From: CAYTMY01 sp964618075
GTDB taxonomy: Bacteria; Bacillota; Clostridia; Eubacteriales; Anaerofustaceae
Length of the DNA stretch: 64,000 nt
Assembly (NCBI GenBank): GCA_964618075.1
Contig: CAZTZO010000002.1
Coordinates: 1-64,000, forward strand
Direction of reading: 5' to 3'
Below, in pieces: positions 41,202 to 49,648 of this stretch; the stretch's first letter is position 1; each line of letters begins with the position of its first letter. A model generated the notes under the pieces. That model was not told where the DNA came from, made no database searches, and worked only from the letters and a program-made list of their open reading frames with translations. Position numbers and translations under genes: made by a program.

Positions 41202-42517
41202 GATATTACCGTTCCCTCCAGATCGTATTGCATACTGTCTGTTATTTTTACATTATAATAGGTATTGATTTCAAGCTCTTTATCGGAATAAACGTATACT
41301 ACGCCGTCTATATCCGGTGCGTCAAGATAACTTCTTGCACACCACAGATTGTCCTCACAGAACTCTTCAACTATTACGCGCATTGTTTTTCCGACAAAGC
41401 TCGCCATTATTTCCTCGGAAATTTCTTGTTGCGATAACATTATCATATCGCGCCGGGCAAGCTTTTCTTCTTCATCTATCTGACAAGGCATATTATAAGC
41501 AGGCGTATCTTCTTCGCGTGAATACGCGAATACTCCGGCTCTTGTCAGCTTCACTTCTTTAATAAAATCGTCAAGCTCTTTTACATCCTCATCGGTCTCC
41601 GACGGAAATCCCGTTATAAAAGTCGAGCGTATCGCAATGTCCGGTATGTTCGTACGCAGCTTATTTATAATGGCGTATATATCGCTTTTGCTTGTTCTGC
41701 GGTTCATCAGCTTAAGGATCCTGTCATTTACGTGCTGAAGAGGTATGTCTATATATTTTGCCAATTTATCGCATTCCTTAAAGGTTTGTATAAGCTCGTC
41801 GTCAATTTCCTCGGGATAAACGTACAAAAGTCTTATCACTTCAACTTCATTTATTTGAGCTATTTTTCTTATCAAGGACGATAACATATGCTTTGCGTAA
41901 AGATCCGTTCCGTAATTGCCGGTATCCTGCGCTATGAGTATGATCTCTTTTTTGTTGTTGTTTTGACACAGAAGCTTGACCTCGTTTAAAATATCCTCTT
42001 CTTTTCGGCTCCTGTGAGAACCCTTTATTTTCGGAATTATACAATATGTGCAATGCTTATCGCAGCCCTCCGATATTTTAACATAAGCGTAAGGAAAATC
42101 ATCAAATGGGATTCTTCCCGTTTCTTTCAAGGGTGCGTTTACTTGCGAAGCATCGATTCGATTATTTTTATCTATGATATCGGCAATATCCGCAAATCTT
42201 GAAGTTCCGATAAAATAGTCTACCTCCGGCAGCTCGTCTTTAATTTCTTGTGCATATCTTTGAGCAAGACACCCTGCAACAACAATAACAACGGAGGGTC
42301 TGTCTTTTTTTATCTCGCAGGCTGCTAGTATAGCATCTACGGACTCTTCCTTTGCGTCGTTAATAAAGCAGCAGGTATTTATAACGATAATATCCGCTAA
42401 AAGTGCGTCGTAAACAAAGCTATAGCCCTTAAGTTCAAGCTCGTAAGCCATATTCTCACTGTCCGAAGTATTTTTCGGACAACCCAATGTATGTATGTAG
42501 ACTGTTCTTTCTATCAT
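41198..42517 (-). CDS. rimO: ribosomal protein S12 methylthiotransferase RimO
   Basis: Radical SAM enzyme that methylthiolates the Asp of ribosomal protein S12. The 439-residue protein has the N-terminal UPF0004 domain with C13 in HTLGCPKNTSDSE plus INTCCFI and GCLAQR cysteines (second [4Fe-4S] cluster), the radical SAM motif CDKHCTYCIIPKIKGSHRSR, and a C-terminal TRAM domain. The C13/PKN motif separates RimO from MiaB. It overlaps ftsK by one base (TGATG) and pgsA by ATGA. Confidence 0.96.
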   Translation of the reverse strand: MIERTVYIHTLGCPKNTSDSENMAYELELKGYSFVYDALLADIIVINTCCFINDAKEESVDAILAACEIKKDRPSVVIVVAGCLAQRYAQEIKDELPEVDYFIGTSRFADIADIIDKNNRIDASQVNAPLKETGRIPFDDFPYAYVKISEGCDKHCTYCIIPKIKGSHRSRKEEDILNEVKLLCQNNNKKEIILIAQDTGNYGTDLYAKHMLSSLIRKIAQINEVEVIRLLYVYPEEIDDELIQTFKECDKLAKYIDIPLQHVNDRILKLMNRRTSKSDIYAIINKLRTNIPDIAIRSTFITGFPSETDEDVKELDDFIKEVKLTRAGVFAYSREEDTPAYNMPCQIDEEEKLARRDMIMLSQQEISEEIMASFVGKTMRVIVEEFCEDNLWCARSYLDAPDIDGVVYVYSDKELEINTYYNVKITDSMQYDLEGTVIS

Positions 42518-45030
42518 CAGCTGTTACCTTTCGCTAAAAAGTCCTCATACCTGATGAGAAGCTCTCTGGGCTTGCTTCCGTCCGCTGCGGATATATATCC
42601 GCGTTCTTCCATTTCGTCTACTACGCGTCCTGCTCTCGAATATCCGAGTCTTAGCTTACGCTGTATCATGGAGGTTGATATCTTGCCCTTGTTGTTGTAA
42701 GCTATCTCCATCGCCTTTTTTATCAGATACTCGTCATCGCCCTCATCCTCAGGAATAATACGTTTATCCTCGGCAACGGCATTGGCTTTTATCTCGTCTA
42801 TTATATCGTTGTCATACGAAGCGTCCTGTTTTGTTTTGATAAAGTCTACGACCTTTTGCACTTCTCCCTCGCTGACAAATGCGCATTGAGCTCTCATGGG
42901 TTGGCTTTCGCCCATGGGATAATACAGCATATCCCCTCGTCCTAATAGCTTTTCAGCACCGCCCATATCCAAAATAGTTCTGGAATCGATCTGGCTTGAG
43001 ACGGCAAATGATATTCTTGAAGGTATATTTGCCTTTATCAGTCCCGTTATAACGTTAACGGAGGGTCTTTGAGTCGCAAGTACAAGGTGTATGCCCGCCG
43101 CTCTTGCAAGCTGCGCCAAACGGCAAATTGATGTTTCGACCTGCTGAGGGGATACGAGCATCAAATCACTCAGCTCGTCTATGACAAGCATTACATGAGG
43201 CATCTTTTCTTCATGCTCAATAACAGCTTTGTCGTTGTAGCCCTGTATATCCTTTACATGAGCGTCCTTAAATATCTGATAGCGCTGTTCCATTTGTCTT
43301 ACTGCCCAGCCAAGCGCTCCGGAGGCTTCCTTCGGATTTGTGACAACGGGAATAAGCAGATGCGGCATTCCGTTATATACGTTCAATTCCACCATTTTCG
43401 GATCTATAAGTATCATGCGCACATCCTCGGGGGAAGCATGGTAAATAGCCGACATAATAATCGTATTTATACATACGCTCTTGCCGCTTCCCGTAGCTCC
43501 CGCTATAAGAAGGTGAGGCATTTTTGTTATATCCATTACAAGGACTTCACCCGATATTTTTTTGCCCAGAGCCACTGCCAGAGGAGATTTGTTCTGTTTA
43601 AATTCGGGCGCCTTTATAACGTGTCCCAGCTTTACCGTTTGAATCTGTTTATTGGGAACCTCTATACCGATAGCGCTCTTTCCCGGGATAGGTGCTTCTA
43701 TTCTTACGCTCTTAGCCGCCAAAGCAAGTGCTATATCATCGGAAAGTCCGACTACCTTGCTTACTCTTATGCCGGATTTAAGCTGAAGCTCAAAGCGAGT
43801 TATTGTCGGGCCAATGCTTATTTCGGACACCGTTGCGTCTATGGAGAAGTCCTTAAGAACCTTTTCAAGGAGCTTTGCTTCCGTATATACTTCTTTTTTA
43901 TCGTTGCTCTTTGCCTGCGGCTGAACGCAGTCAAGCAGATTGTAGGGAGGGAAAATATATTTGTTACTGTGAGGTAATGATATGTTTTCACTCACAGACT
44001 CGTTTTTTTCAATATTTTCTTTAATACTTACATTAGGCTTCTGAGAAACGAAAGTATCGTCTGTATTTAGGTATTCAACGTCCGGTTTTTTATCTATCGC
44101 TATAATTGAACTGTCTTTATTCTGTTTTCTTTTTTTCCTTTGTTCCGGCGTCGAGATGTCAATATTTTGCGCACCGAAATCATCGTTTTTATGCTCTGTA
44201 TTCATAGGCGGTGTTTGCTTTGAAGCTTTTTCTTCAAAGGAATCCGTCAGGTTCATAAAGCCCTCGTTAAGCTTTGGCAGGGGTTTATTTATTTCGTTTT
44301 GATCCATATAATCAGACTTTGTGTTCCTTTTCATGTTCCTGCGGTTTTTCTTATCCGCTTCGATGAAAACGAGCTTTGAACCGTCGGAGGTTTGCAAAAC
44401 GGTTTTGGCGTTTTTTAAGGGCTGCTGTTCTGCCTGTTTTTCAAGGAGCAATTTTTTTCCTTCCTCACGGCGTGCTGTAATATCCTGTTTTGCCTTGACT
44501 GCCCTATCGCTTACAGAGCCGACAAAGCTTTTTTTGAAAATAAGAATAAAGGCTATGATACTCAGACAAATTATTATAAGCCATACTCCCAATGATGAAA
44601 ACAGGTCCTTGAGTACTTTGGTTAATAGTCCACCCAGAAAGCCTGCCTTTGAATCTATACTCCATAAATCGTAATAAAGCATGGTATCGCTCAGCTTGTA
44701 TACGTCAAAGTTTGTTGCTGCGCTTGCAATACCTATGGCTGTATTTGCACCGAGAAGGTAAATATATCCTCCGATACCATGCTTACCGAACAGAAGAAGA
44801 ATAGCGTTGATTATTATTGAAGCTGAAAAGATTACTCTTCCGGCAACACCGAACAAGCGCATGAGCATTGAAGCGATAAATTTGCCGATGACTCCGGACG
44901 TGGCAAAAAATATGCAATACAAGAGAAATGCACCGACAAATAAGAGTATGAAGCCGTGTATCTCATAGCTTAAGGTATTATTTCCCTTAGAAGGCTGTTT
45001 TTTTGCTTTAGATTTTTTGGAGGCTGTCAT
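42517..45030 (-). CDS. ftsK: DNA translocase FtsK/SpoIIIE
   Basis: Septal DNA pump that moves chromosomes at division or into the forespore. The 837-residue protein has about four N-terminal membrane helices (25-175), a charged linker to about 370, then the motor: VLKDFSIDATVSEISIGPTITRFE alpha domain, Walker A GATGSGKS near 508-516, Walker B-like MLVIDELSDLML, and the DNA-reading gamma winged helix at the C terminus (RKLRLGYSRAGRVVDEMEERG). In a spore former with only one copy in view it may fill the SpoIIIE role. It overlaps whiA (ATGA) and rimO. Confidence 0.97.
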   Translation of the reverse strand: MTASKKSKAKKQPSKGNNTLSYEIHGFILLFVGAFLLYCIFFATSGVIGKFIASMLMRLFGVAGRVIFSASIIINAILLLFGKHGIGGYIYLLGANTAIGIASAATNFDVYKLSDTMLYYDLWSIDSKAGFLGGLLTKVLKDLFSSLGVWLIIICLSIIAFILIFKKSFVGSVSDRAVKAKQDITARREEGKKLLLEKQAEQQPLKNAKTVLQTSDGSKLVFIEADKKNRRNMKRNTKSDYMDQNEINKPLPKLNEGFMNLTDSFEEKASKQTPPMNTEHKNDDFGAQNIDISTPEQRKKRKQNKDSSIIAIDKKPDVEYLNTDDTFVSQKPNVSIKENIEKNESVSENISLPHSNKYIFPPYNLLDCVQPQAKSNDKKEVYTEAKLLEKVLKDFSIDATVSEISIGPTITRFELQLKSGIRVSKVVGLSDDIALALAAKSVRIEAPIPGKSAIGIEVPNKQIQTVKLGHVIKAPEFKQNKSPLAVALGKKISGEVLVMDITKMPHLLIAGATGSGKSVCINTIIMSAIYHASPEDVRMILIDPKMVELNVYNGMPHLLIPVVTNPKEASGALGWAVRQMEQRYQIFKDAHVKDIQGYNDKAVIEHEEKMPHVMLVIDELSDLMLVSPQQVETSICRLAQLARAAGIHLVLATQRPSVNVITGLIKANIPSRISFAVSSQIDSRTILDMGGAEKLLGRGDMLYYPMGESQPMRAQCAFVSEGEVQKVVDFIKTKQDASYDNDIIDEIKANAVAEDKRIIPEDEGDDEYLIKKAMEIAYNNKGKISTSMIQRKLRLGYSRAGRVVDEMEERGYISAADGSKPRELLIRYEDFLAKGNS

Positions 45031-45965
45031 TTTATATCCTTTGCAATAAGTACTATTTTTCTTAAGCGTTTATCCAGTGTCGAGCGGCTTATCGGCGGTG
45101 TTGCGCTTTGGGCAAGCTCTCTGAGCGTAGCGTCCGGCATATCCATTCTCAGCTGAGCAGCCTGTATAAGATGCTCAGGTAACTGCTTCAAACCGATAGT
45201 CTTCTGTATTTTGTCGATTGCCTGTATTTGTTCATAAGAGGCGTCAATGGTTTTGTTGTAGTTGGCGGTTTCAAAATTTACTTTTCTTTTAGTGCGGTTT
45301 TTCATATCCTTTGCTGTCAAGTTGCTTTGCACGTTTAATGCGTCGCTGTAGCAGGAGCATATCGCCATTAATGAGGAAATGTCGTCTGCCCTTTGCAGAT
45401 ATACTATTATATCATTTTTCAGATATCTTTTCTTCGCATTTATCTCAAAATCAGCGAGCAGAGATAAAAAATCGTCAGCGAGACCTTCCGAAGAGAAACG
45501 AAACTGCGCCATATAGCTCTTTTGCGGGTCAGAAACATATCCGCACACAAGCGTTGCGCCTGAGATATATGCCTGTTTAGCCTGTTGAGAATGAAGAAGA
45601 GACATATCTATATGTTTTTGTGCAAATAACCGTCCGCCCTCGTCGACAATATTATAAAACCGAAGTATTTCAAAGCATATTGCGGTTTCCTGTATATTCA
45701 GTCTGTATTGTTGCTTTTCGCCGAAGGAGTTCACTTTGACAGTCGAAATAACAGCGCTGACGCCGAAATTGTCCTTAATAAGACGAAAAACTCTTTTCGC
45801 ACAAGGAGCCGACGATGTGCAAAACTCAAGAGCAAAGCTGCCCCTGCCTCTCATAATATAAGTAAATCCGTTTTGAACTATTGCGTAAAGCTGGGCAAGC
45901 TCCGAGTCGTTTTCTTCGAACAATGTTCTGGAAAGCGATTCTTTAAATGTGTTATTGTAGCTCAT
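45027..45965 (-). CDS. whiA: DNA-binding protein WhiA
   Basis: Homing-endonuclease-like regulator; in actinomycetes it drives sporulation genes, in Bacillus it affects division. The 312-residue product has the WhiA N-terminal domain, a LAGLIDADG-type core (about 120-215, KQAYISGATLVCGYVSDPQKSYMAQFRF) lacking nuclease acidic residues, and a C-terminal helix-turn-helix (about 255-312, LPEHLIQAAQLRMDMPDATLRELAQSATPPISRSTLDKRL). It starts a minus-strand operon with ftsK, unlike the usual rapZ-yvcK-whiA order. Confidence 0.94.
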   Translation of the reverse strand: MSYNNTFKESLSRTLFEENDSELAQLYAIVQNGFTYIMRGRGSFALEFCTSSAPCAKRVFRLIKDNFGVSAVISTVKVNSFGEKQQYRLNIQETAICFEILRFYNIVDEGGRLFAQKHIDMSLLHSQQAKQAYISGATLVCGYVSDPQKSYMAQFRFSSEGLADDFLSLLADFEINAKKRYLKNDIIVYLQRADDISSLMAICSCYSDALNVQSNLTAKDMKNRTKRKVNFETANYNKTIDASYEQIQAIDKIQKTIGLKQLPEHLIQAAQLRMDMPDATLRELAQSATPPISRSTLDKRLRKIVLIAKDIK

Positions 45966-46109
45966 AGCTTATCCTCATATCTTACATTATATAATATCCG
46001 CAGTTTTCATTCAACTATTTGGTATAATTGGTATGTAAACTCTCATTTGGAATAATTGTTGTTTTATTGTGAAGCATTTTATGATAAAATACCGTAAGGA
46101 AGTAAAACT

Positions 46110-46766
46110 ATGCTGAAAACGAAAAACGTCATACTGTATATATTTATATCAATAGGTCTTGTTCTGCTTTTCGCCTCCTTTGATGCGCAGAATTATTCAT
46201 CTTTCGCAACTGCCATGAATTTACGCGACGATATGATGTATCGAAGCATAACGGAAAATATGGACGGTGTTTACTTGGCGGATGTCGAAGAGCAGGACAC
46301 AACGCTTAAGCCCGAAACCGAAACCAAAGAATACTCTGTTGGGGACTCGGGAGAAATAGTTGCGGCATACAAAAAGATATTATATTATATGGATTACCTC
46401 GGTTATCCTCAGAATGACGAGTTTGACGAGGAAATGAAAACCGCTATGACAAAGTATCAGACAGACAAATCCATTACTGTAAAAGAAGCTGGCATGCTTG
46501 ACGTCAATACAATGTATGCGCTTGAGGCGGAAGTGCTTGTTTATTCGCAAGGGAAAATAGGCTCTGAAATACTTGATTATCAAAAAACACTTCAAGAGCT
46601 TGGTTATATTGCGAGTAATGCTGTTATAGACGGAACCTTTGATGAAGCTACCACAACGGCAATTAAAGAATATCAGCAGAAAAATTCTCTGAGCGTCACA
46701 GGAAATCTAAACGTAGATACGCAGATATCCTTAAGAAAAGAAATAAGTAAACAGGTCGCAAAATAA
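46110..46766 (+). CDS. membrane-anchored protein with two peptidoglycan-binding domains
   Basis: The 218-residue product has an N-terminal hydrophobic segment (7-24, VILYIFISIGLVLLFASF) acting as signal anchor, then two PG_binding_1-type repeats (about 72-138 and 146-213). Each has the pattern of three short helices with the pattern GD.G..V...Q..L and final D..T..A...YQ (SVGDSGEIVAAYKKIL; VIDGTFDEATTTAIKEYQQKN). There is no catalytic domain, so it may tether or localise at the wall. AAGGAAG precedes the ATG. It is convergent with tatD, 1 bp apart. Confidence 0.88.
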   Translation: MLKTKNVILYIFISIGLVLLFASFDAQNYSSFATAMNLRDDMMYRSITENMDGVYLADVEEQDTTLKPETETKEYSVGDSGEIVAAYKKILYYMDYLGYPQNDEFDEEMKTAMTKYQTDKSITVKEAGMLDVNTMYALEAEVLVYSQGKIGSEILDYQKTLQELGYIASNAVIDGTFDEATTTAIKEYQQKNSLSVTGNLNVDTQISLRKEISKQVAK

Positions 46767-46767
46767 A

Positions 46768-47532
46768 TTATATATCAAAAAAGCTCTCGGCGTTTTTTGA
46801 TGTGATGTCGCAAAGCCTTTCATAGTCGATGTTTTTAACCTCGGCTATTTTTTTTGCGGTAAATTCGACATAAGCAGGATTGTTGCGCTTTCCTCTGTTC
46901 GGTTCGGGGGATAAATAGGGACAGTCCGTTTCTATGAACATTCGATCAAGAGGGATATATGACACGCATTCGCGCAGCTTTTGTGCATTTTTAAACGTGA
47001 TAGTACCGGATAATGAAAAATAAACATTCATATCAAGATAAAGCTTAAGCATTTCCCTGCTCTGTGAAAATGAGTGAAGGACTGCACCTCTCTCGCATTT
47101 TAAATGCTTTTTAAGGATATCGTATGTGTCTTGGGAAGCATCCCTCGAGTGAATGCACACCGGAAGAGAATGCTTATTTGCAATTTCAAGCTGTTTAATA
47201 AAAACTTCGCGCTGTATATCACGCTCAGAAAGATCATAATGATAATCCAGCCCGATCTCGCCGACAGCAACGACTTTTTTTTCTTCAAGCATTTTTTCAA
47301 GCTCCGATTCGAAAGTGTCGTCATAATCCTTTGAATCGTGTGGGTGCATACCGCACGCAGCATATAAAAAATCGTATTTTTGAGACAAAAGGACTGCCAA
47401 TAACGACGAGCTCTTGTCGTACCCGACATTGATTATCCATTTTAGCTTTTCTTTGAGTTTAAGTATAAGCTCGTCCCTGTCAGAAGAGAATTCCTCGTCG
47501 TTAAGGTGAGCATGCGTGTCAGTTAAATTCAT
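46768..47532 (-). CDS. tatD: TatD family metal-dependent hydrolase/DNase
   Basis: TIM-barrel metallohydrolase with reported 3'-5' exonuclease activity. Metal ligands are visible: DTHAHLND (5-12), VGEIGLDYHYD (about 90-100), CIHSRDA (about 127-133), VLHSFS (about 151-156) and FIETDCPYLSPEPNRGKRN (about 200-218). Length 254 is normal. Its start overlaps the divIC stop by 4 bp, so it is the last gene of the yabP-yabQ-divIC unit. Confidence 0.96.
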   Translation of the reverse strand: MNLTDTHAHLNDEEFSSDRDELILKLKEKLKWIINVGYDKSSSLLAVLLSQKYDFLYAACGMHPHDSKDYDDTFESELEKMLEEKKVVAVGEIGLDYHYDLSERDIQREVFIKQLEIANKHSLPVCIHSRDASQDTYDILKKHLKCERGAVLHSFSQSREMLKLYLDMNVYFSLSGTITFKNAQKLRECVSYIPLDRMFIETDCPYLSPEPNRGKRNNPAYVEFTAKKIAEVKNIDYERLCDITSKNAESFFDI

Positions 47533-47840
47533 TGCTGCGTTGTACCGTCCGTTACTATCATTACCGTTTCTCCGGGATAGATAAAGCCAAGCTGTTTACG
47601 CGCGAGATATTCGTAATACTCTTTCGTGCCGACTTTATTAAGCTGCTCTAGATACAGCTGTTTTTTACGCTCTTCTTCCTCAATAAGCGAGGTAAGCTCC
47701 TTGCGTCTTGAGTCCAAAGTGATTTTTTTGTAAATAAACTGCCCTGTATTAAACAAGAACATAGCGACTATAATCCAGAATACGATTTTTATCGCAACAG
47801 GTATCTTTGTTTTATTCTTCTTGTTTTTCCTTGCAGACAT
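47529..47840 (-). CDS. divIC: FtsB/DivIC-type septum formation initiator
   Basis: Bitopic division protein that pairs with FtsL-like partners at the septum. The 103-residue product has a basic cytoplasmic head, a membrane helix (15-36, VAIKIVFWIIVAMFLFNTGQFIY), a coiled coil (about 40-75, LDSRRKELTSLIEEEERKKQLYLEQL) and the conserved ending YYEYLARKQLGFIYPGETVMIV. Its start lies inside yabQ (29-bp overlap), giving tight coupling, and tatD starts at its stop. Confidence 0.94.
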   Translation of the reverse strand: MSARKNKKNKTKIPVAIKIVFWIIVAMFLFNTGQFIYKKITLDSRRKELTSLIEEEERKKQLYLEQLNKVGTKEYYEYLARKQLGFIYPGETVMIVTDGTTQQ

Positions 47841-48318
47841 GATTTTTTTCCTTAAAAGGATGTTTTATATATATATTATAACCTATTGCAATGTTTTTGG
47901 GTAGCTTCTTAATATTACTAATGACATTTTTAATTTTTAATATAGAGCTTTTATTATTTATAACAAATGAATCAAAGCGTCTGTTAATAGGTCTGTATAT
48001 ACTTTTTACGGTATTTGCACATAGCTTCATTAAGGCTTCGCAGAGCGCTTTGACTGTAGATGAGATCAATTTGGCGTATATAAACCAGCCTGATAAAAAA
48101 CCTATAAGCATATATACGCGCACCGACAATTCGCTGATATTAAACAGCACGTTTAGGATAATGAAAAACGTTATACTCCAGAATAATACATCGCATATAC
48201 TCTTTTTTTTTATCAATAAAAAAATCGTGTTGTTTAATACGTCGTAAAAAAGTCCCACGCCGCTTCCGCAAAGCAGTATATTCATGAAAATAACAAGCGC
48301 CTGCGTATTGTTCTGCAT
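47812..48318 (-). CDS. yabQ: spore cortex biosynthesis protein YabQ
   Basis: Membrane protein of the outer forespore membrane needed for spore cortex in Bacillus. The 168-residue product has three or four N-terminal membrane helices (IFMNILLCGSGVGLFYDVLNNTIF, ICDVLFWSITFFIILNVLFN, VRVYMLIGFLSGWFIYAKL) and a basic C-terminal half, as in the family. Its start codon immediately follows the yabP stop and its 3' end overlaps divIC by 29 bp. Confidence 0.93.
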   Translation of the reverse strand: MQNNTQALVIFMNILLCGSGVGLFYDVLNNTIFLLIKKKSICDVLFWSITFFIILNVLFNISELSVRVYMLIGFLSGWFIYAKLISSTVKALCEALMKLCANTVKSIYRPINRRFDSFVINNKSSILKIKNVISNIKKLPKNIAIGYNIYIKHPFKEKNHVCKEKQEE

Positions 48319-48600
48319 TTACTTAAATAACCTAGAAAACACGCTTCCTTTAGCCTGTGTCGCTTCTTCGTCGTTATACAACAGCATATTTATTTCGCCC
48401 TTAAGTGCGACTTCGCCGGCTTCTAAATTTAATTTTGTTATATGCAGGTTCTCACCTCCGACAGTAAGCAGACCCTGTGAGGTCTCAAGTAAAATACCCT
48501 CCTCGTTAAAGCTGTGAACGTCATATACTCCGCATAGCTTAAGCTCACTTCTTGAAAACATTTCAAGCTTATGGTCGTTTCTTTGCAAATTTTCACTCAT
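48319..48600 (-). CDS. yabP: sporulation protein YabP
   Basis: A 93-residue YabP/YqfC family protein, required with YabQ for cortex formation and normally expressed in the mother cell under sigma-E. The core HKLEMFSRSELKLCGVYDVHSFNEEGILLETSQGLLTVGGENLHITKLNLEAGEVALKG is typical. AAGGAG lies 8 bp before the ATG. I see no convincing sigma-E promoter in the 127-bp gap to tspO. A palindrome at 48657-48677 lies in this gap. Confidence 0.94.
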   Translation of the reverse strand: MSENLQRNDHKLEMFSRSELKLCGVYDVHSFNEEGILLETSQGLLTVGGENLHITKLNLEAGEVALKGEINMLLYNDEEATQAKGSVFSRLFK

Positions 48601-48656
48601 TGTTATTCTCCTTATTTTGTTTATGTATGTCTTTTAAGTTTATATGTCTGTATATG

Positions 48657-48677
48657 TTTACGCGCTACAAGCGTAAA
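48657..48677. repeat. inverted repeat between divergent yabP and tspO
   Basis: Perfect 7-bp arms TTTACGC (48657-48663) and GCGTAAA (48671-48677) around a 7-bp loop. No T-run follows on either strand, so an operator is more likely than a terminator. Confidence 0.55.
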
Positions 48678-48727
48678 AAAGAAGAAAGATATTGGTGCGT
48701 TTTTTTGTGTTTCGGTGTATAAATGAT

Positions 48728-49246
48728 ATGATTCTTTCATATCCTAAAAGTGTGGAAAGAAGAATAGATACAAATAAGCAAAAAGAAATAAGAATACCGA
48801 AGCTAATATTTAACATAGCCGTGCCTCTTATTGGGGGCAGCGTATTCGGGCTATTGACAAAAGACGGACAACAAATCTTTGAATCTCTCAAAAAGCCCCC
48901 TCTTACGCCGCAGGGAGCAATCTTTCCGTTTGTTTGGAGTGCTCTTTATATTCTTATGGGAGTATCGTCGTATCTTATTTCACAAAGCTATTCGCCTCGC
49001 AAGAAAACAGCGTTCATATTATATGGGTTAAACCTTTTTTTTAACTTCCTGTGGACGCTAATCTTTTTCTTAAGCGAAAAGTATCTGTTTGCTTTTATAT
49101 GGATAGTATTGTTGTTTTTACTCACTGTGGCAATGGTTATCGAATACTCAAAAATAAACAAAACTGCCGCACTTCTTCAACTGCCGTATTTATTGTGGCT
49201 TGCGTTTGCCGGATATCTCAATTTTGCAATATGGTTTTTAAACTGA
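48728..49246 (+). CDS. tspO: TspO/MBR family protein
   Basis: Membrane protein binding tetrapyrroles or similar ligands; linked to stress and porphyrin handling. The 172-residue product from ATG 48728 has five membrane helices and the motifs KKPPLTPQGAIFPFVWSALYILMGVSSYL (about 60-88) and NLFFNFLWTLIFFLSEKYLFAFIWI, typical of TspO; WLAFAGYLNFAIWFLN ends the protein. A TATAAA hexamer ends just 4 bp before the ATG, so the start may be leaderless. A terminator follows. Confidence 0.92.
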   Translation: MILSYPKSVERRIDTNKQKEIRIPKLIFNIAVPLIGGSVFGLLTKDGQQIFESLKKPPLTPQGAIFPFVWSALYILMGVSSYLISQSYSPRKKTAFILYGLNLFFNFLWTLIFFLSEKYLFAFIWIVLLFLLTVAMVIEYSKINKTAALLQLPYLLWLAFAGYLNFAIWFLN

Positions 49247-49264
49247 TATAAGTAAATTCAACCG

Positions 49265-49310
49265 AAGACCTCTCTTTTTTTAATCAAAACAAAATAGAGG
49301 TCTTTTTTTA
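49265..49310 (+). terminator. intrinsic terminator after tspO
   Basis: AAGACCTCT (49265-49273) pairs with AGAGGTCTT (49296-49304), 22-base A/T loop, followed by a T-run. Confidence 0.82.
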
Positions 49311-49375
49311 TTGCATTTACTTATCAAAACCTTTAAAATCATACTCAATCATGCTCAATTAAGGGGGGAATAGCT

Positions 49376-49639
49376 TTGAAGGCTGTAATAACGGTTATCG
49401 GCAAGGACAGAACAGGCATTATTTATAAAGTATCCAAGGTTTTATTTGACAACGGAATGAATATAGAGGATATCAGTCAGACTATCATGCAGGATTACTT
49501 TACTATGATAATGCTCGTTAGCAGTGAAAAGGCGATAAACATCTCTCAGATGAAGGAAAAATTTGCATTTTTAAGAGAAGACGGGATATCCGTTGAAATG
49601 CAAAAAACCGATCTGTTTGATGTTATGCACAATATATAA
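49376..49639 (+). CDS. ACT domain protein (UPF0237)
   Basis: The 87-residue product is a single ACT domain: KAVITVIGKDRTGIIYKVSKVLFDNGMNIEDISQTIMQDYFTMIMLV is the classic beta-alpha-beta ligand-binding pattern with G9-KDRTGI. Start is TTG 49376 with AAGGGGGG before it. It is always found before the DUF711/UPF0210 gene in many Firmicutes, and here lies 9 bp from it, so the two act together; the ligand is unknown. Confidence 0.93.
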   Translation: MKAVITVIGKDRTGIIYKVSKVLFDNGMNIEDISQTIMQDYFTMIMLVSSEKAINISQMKEKFAFLREDGISVEMQKTDLFDVMHNI

Positions 49640-49648
49640 GGGGTAAAA

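Noticed and set aside
43195..43977. 260-codon ORF on the plus strand
   Set aside because: It is a shadow of ftsK on the other strand, with a Tyr/His/Arg-rich composition and no family signature.
48601..48720. sigma-E promoter of yabP
   Set aside because: CATACATA and CATATAAA occur, but none has a matching -35 at the right spacing and the last -10 base is wrong.
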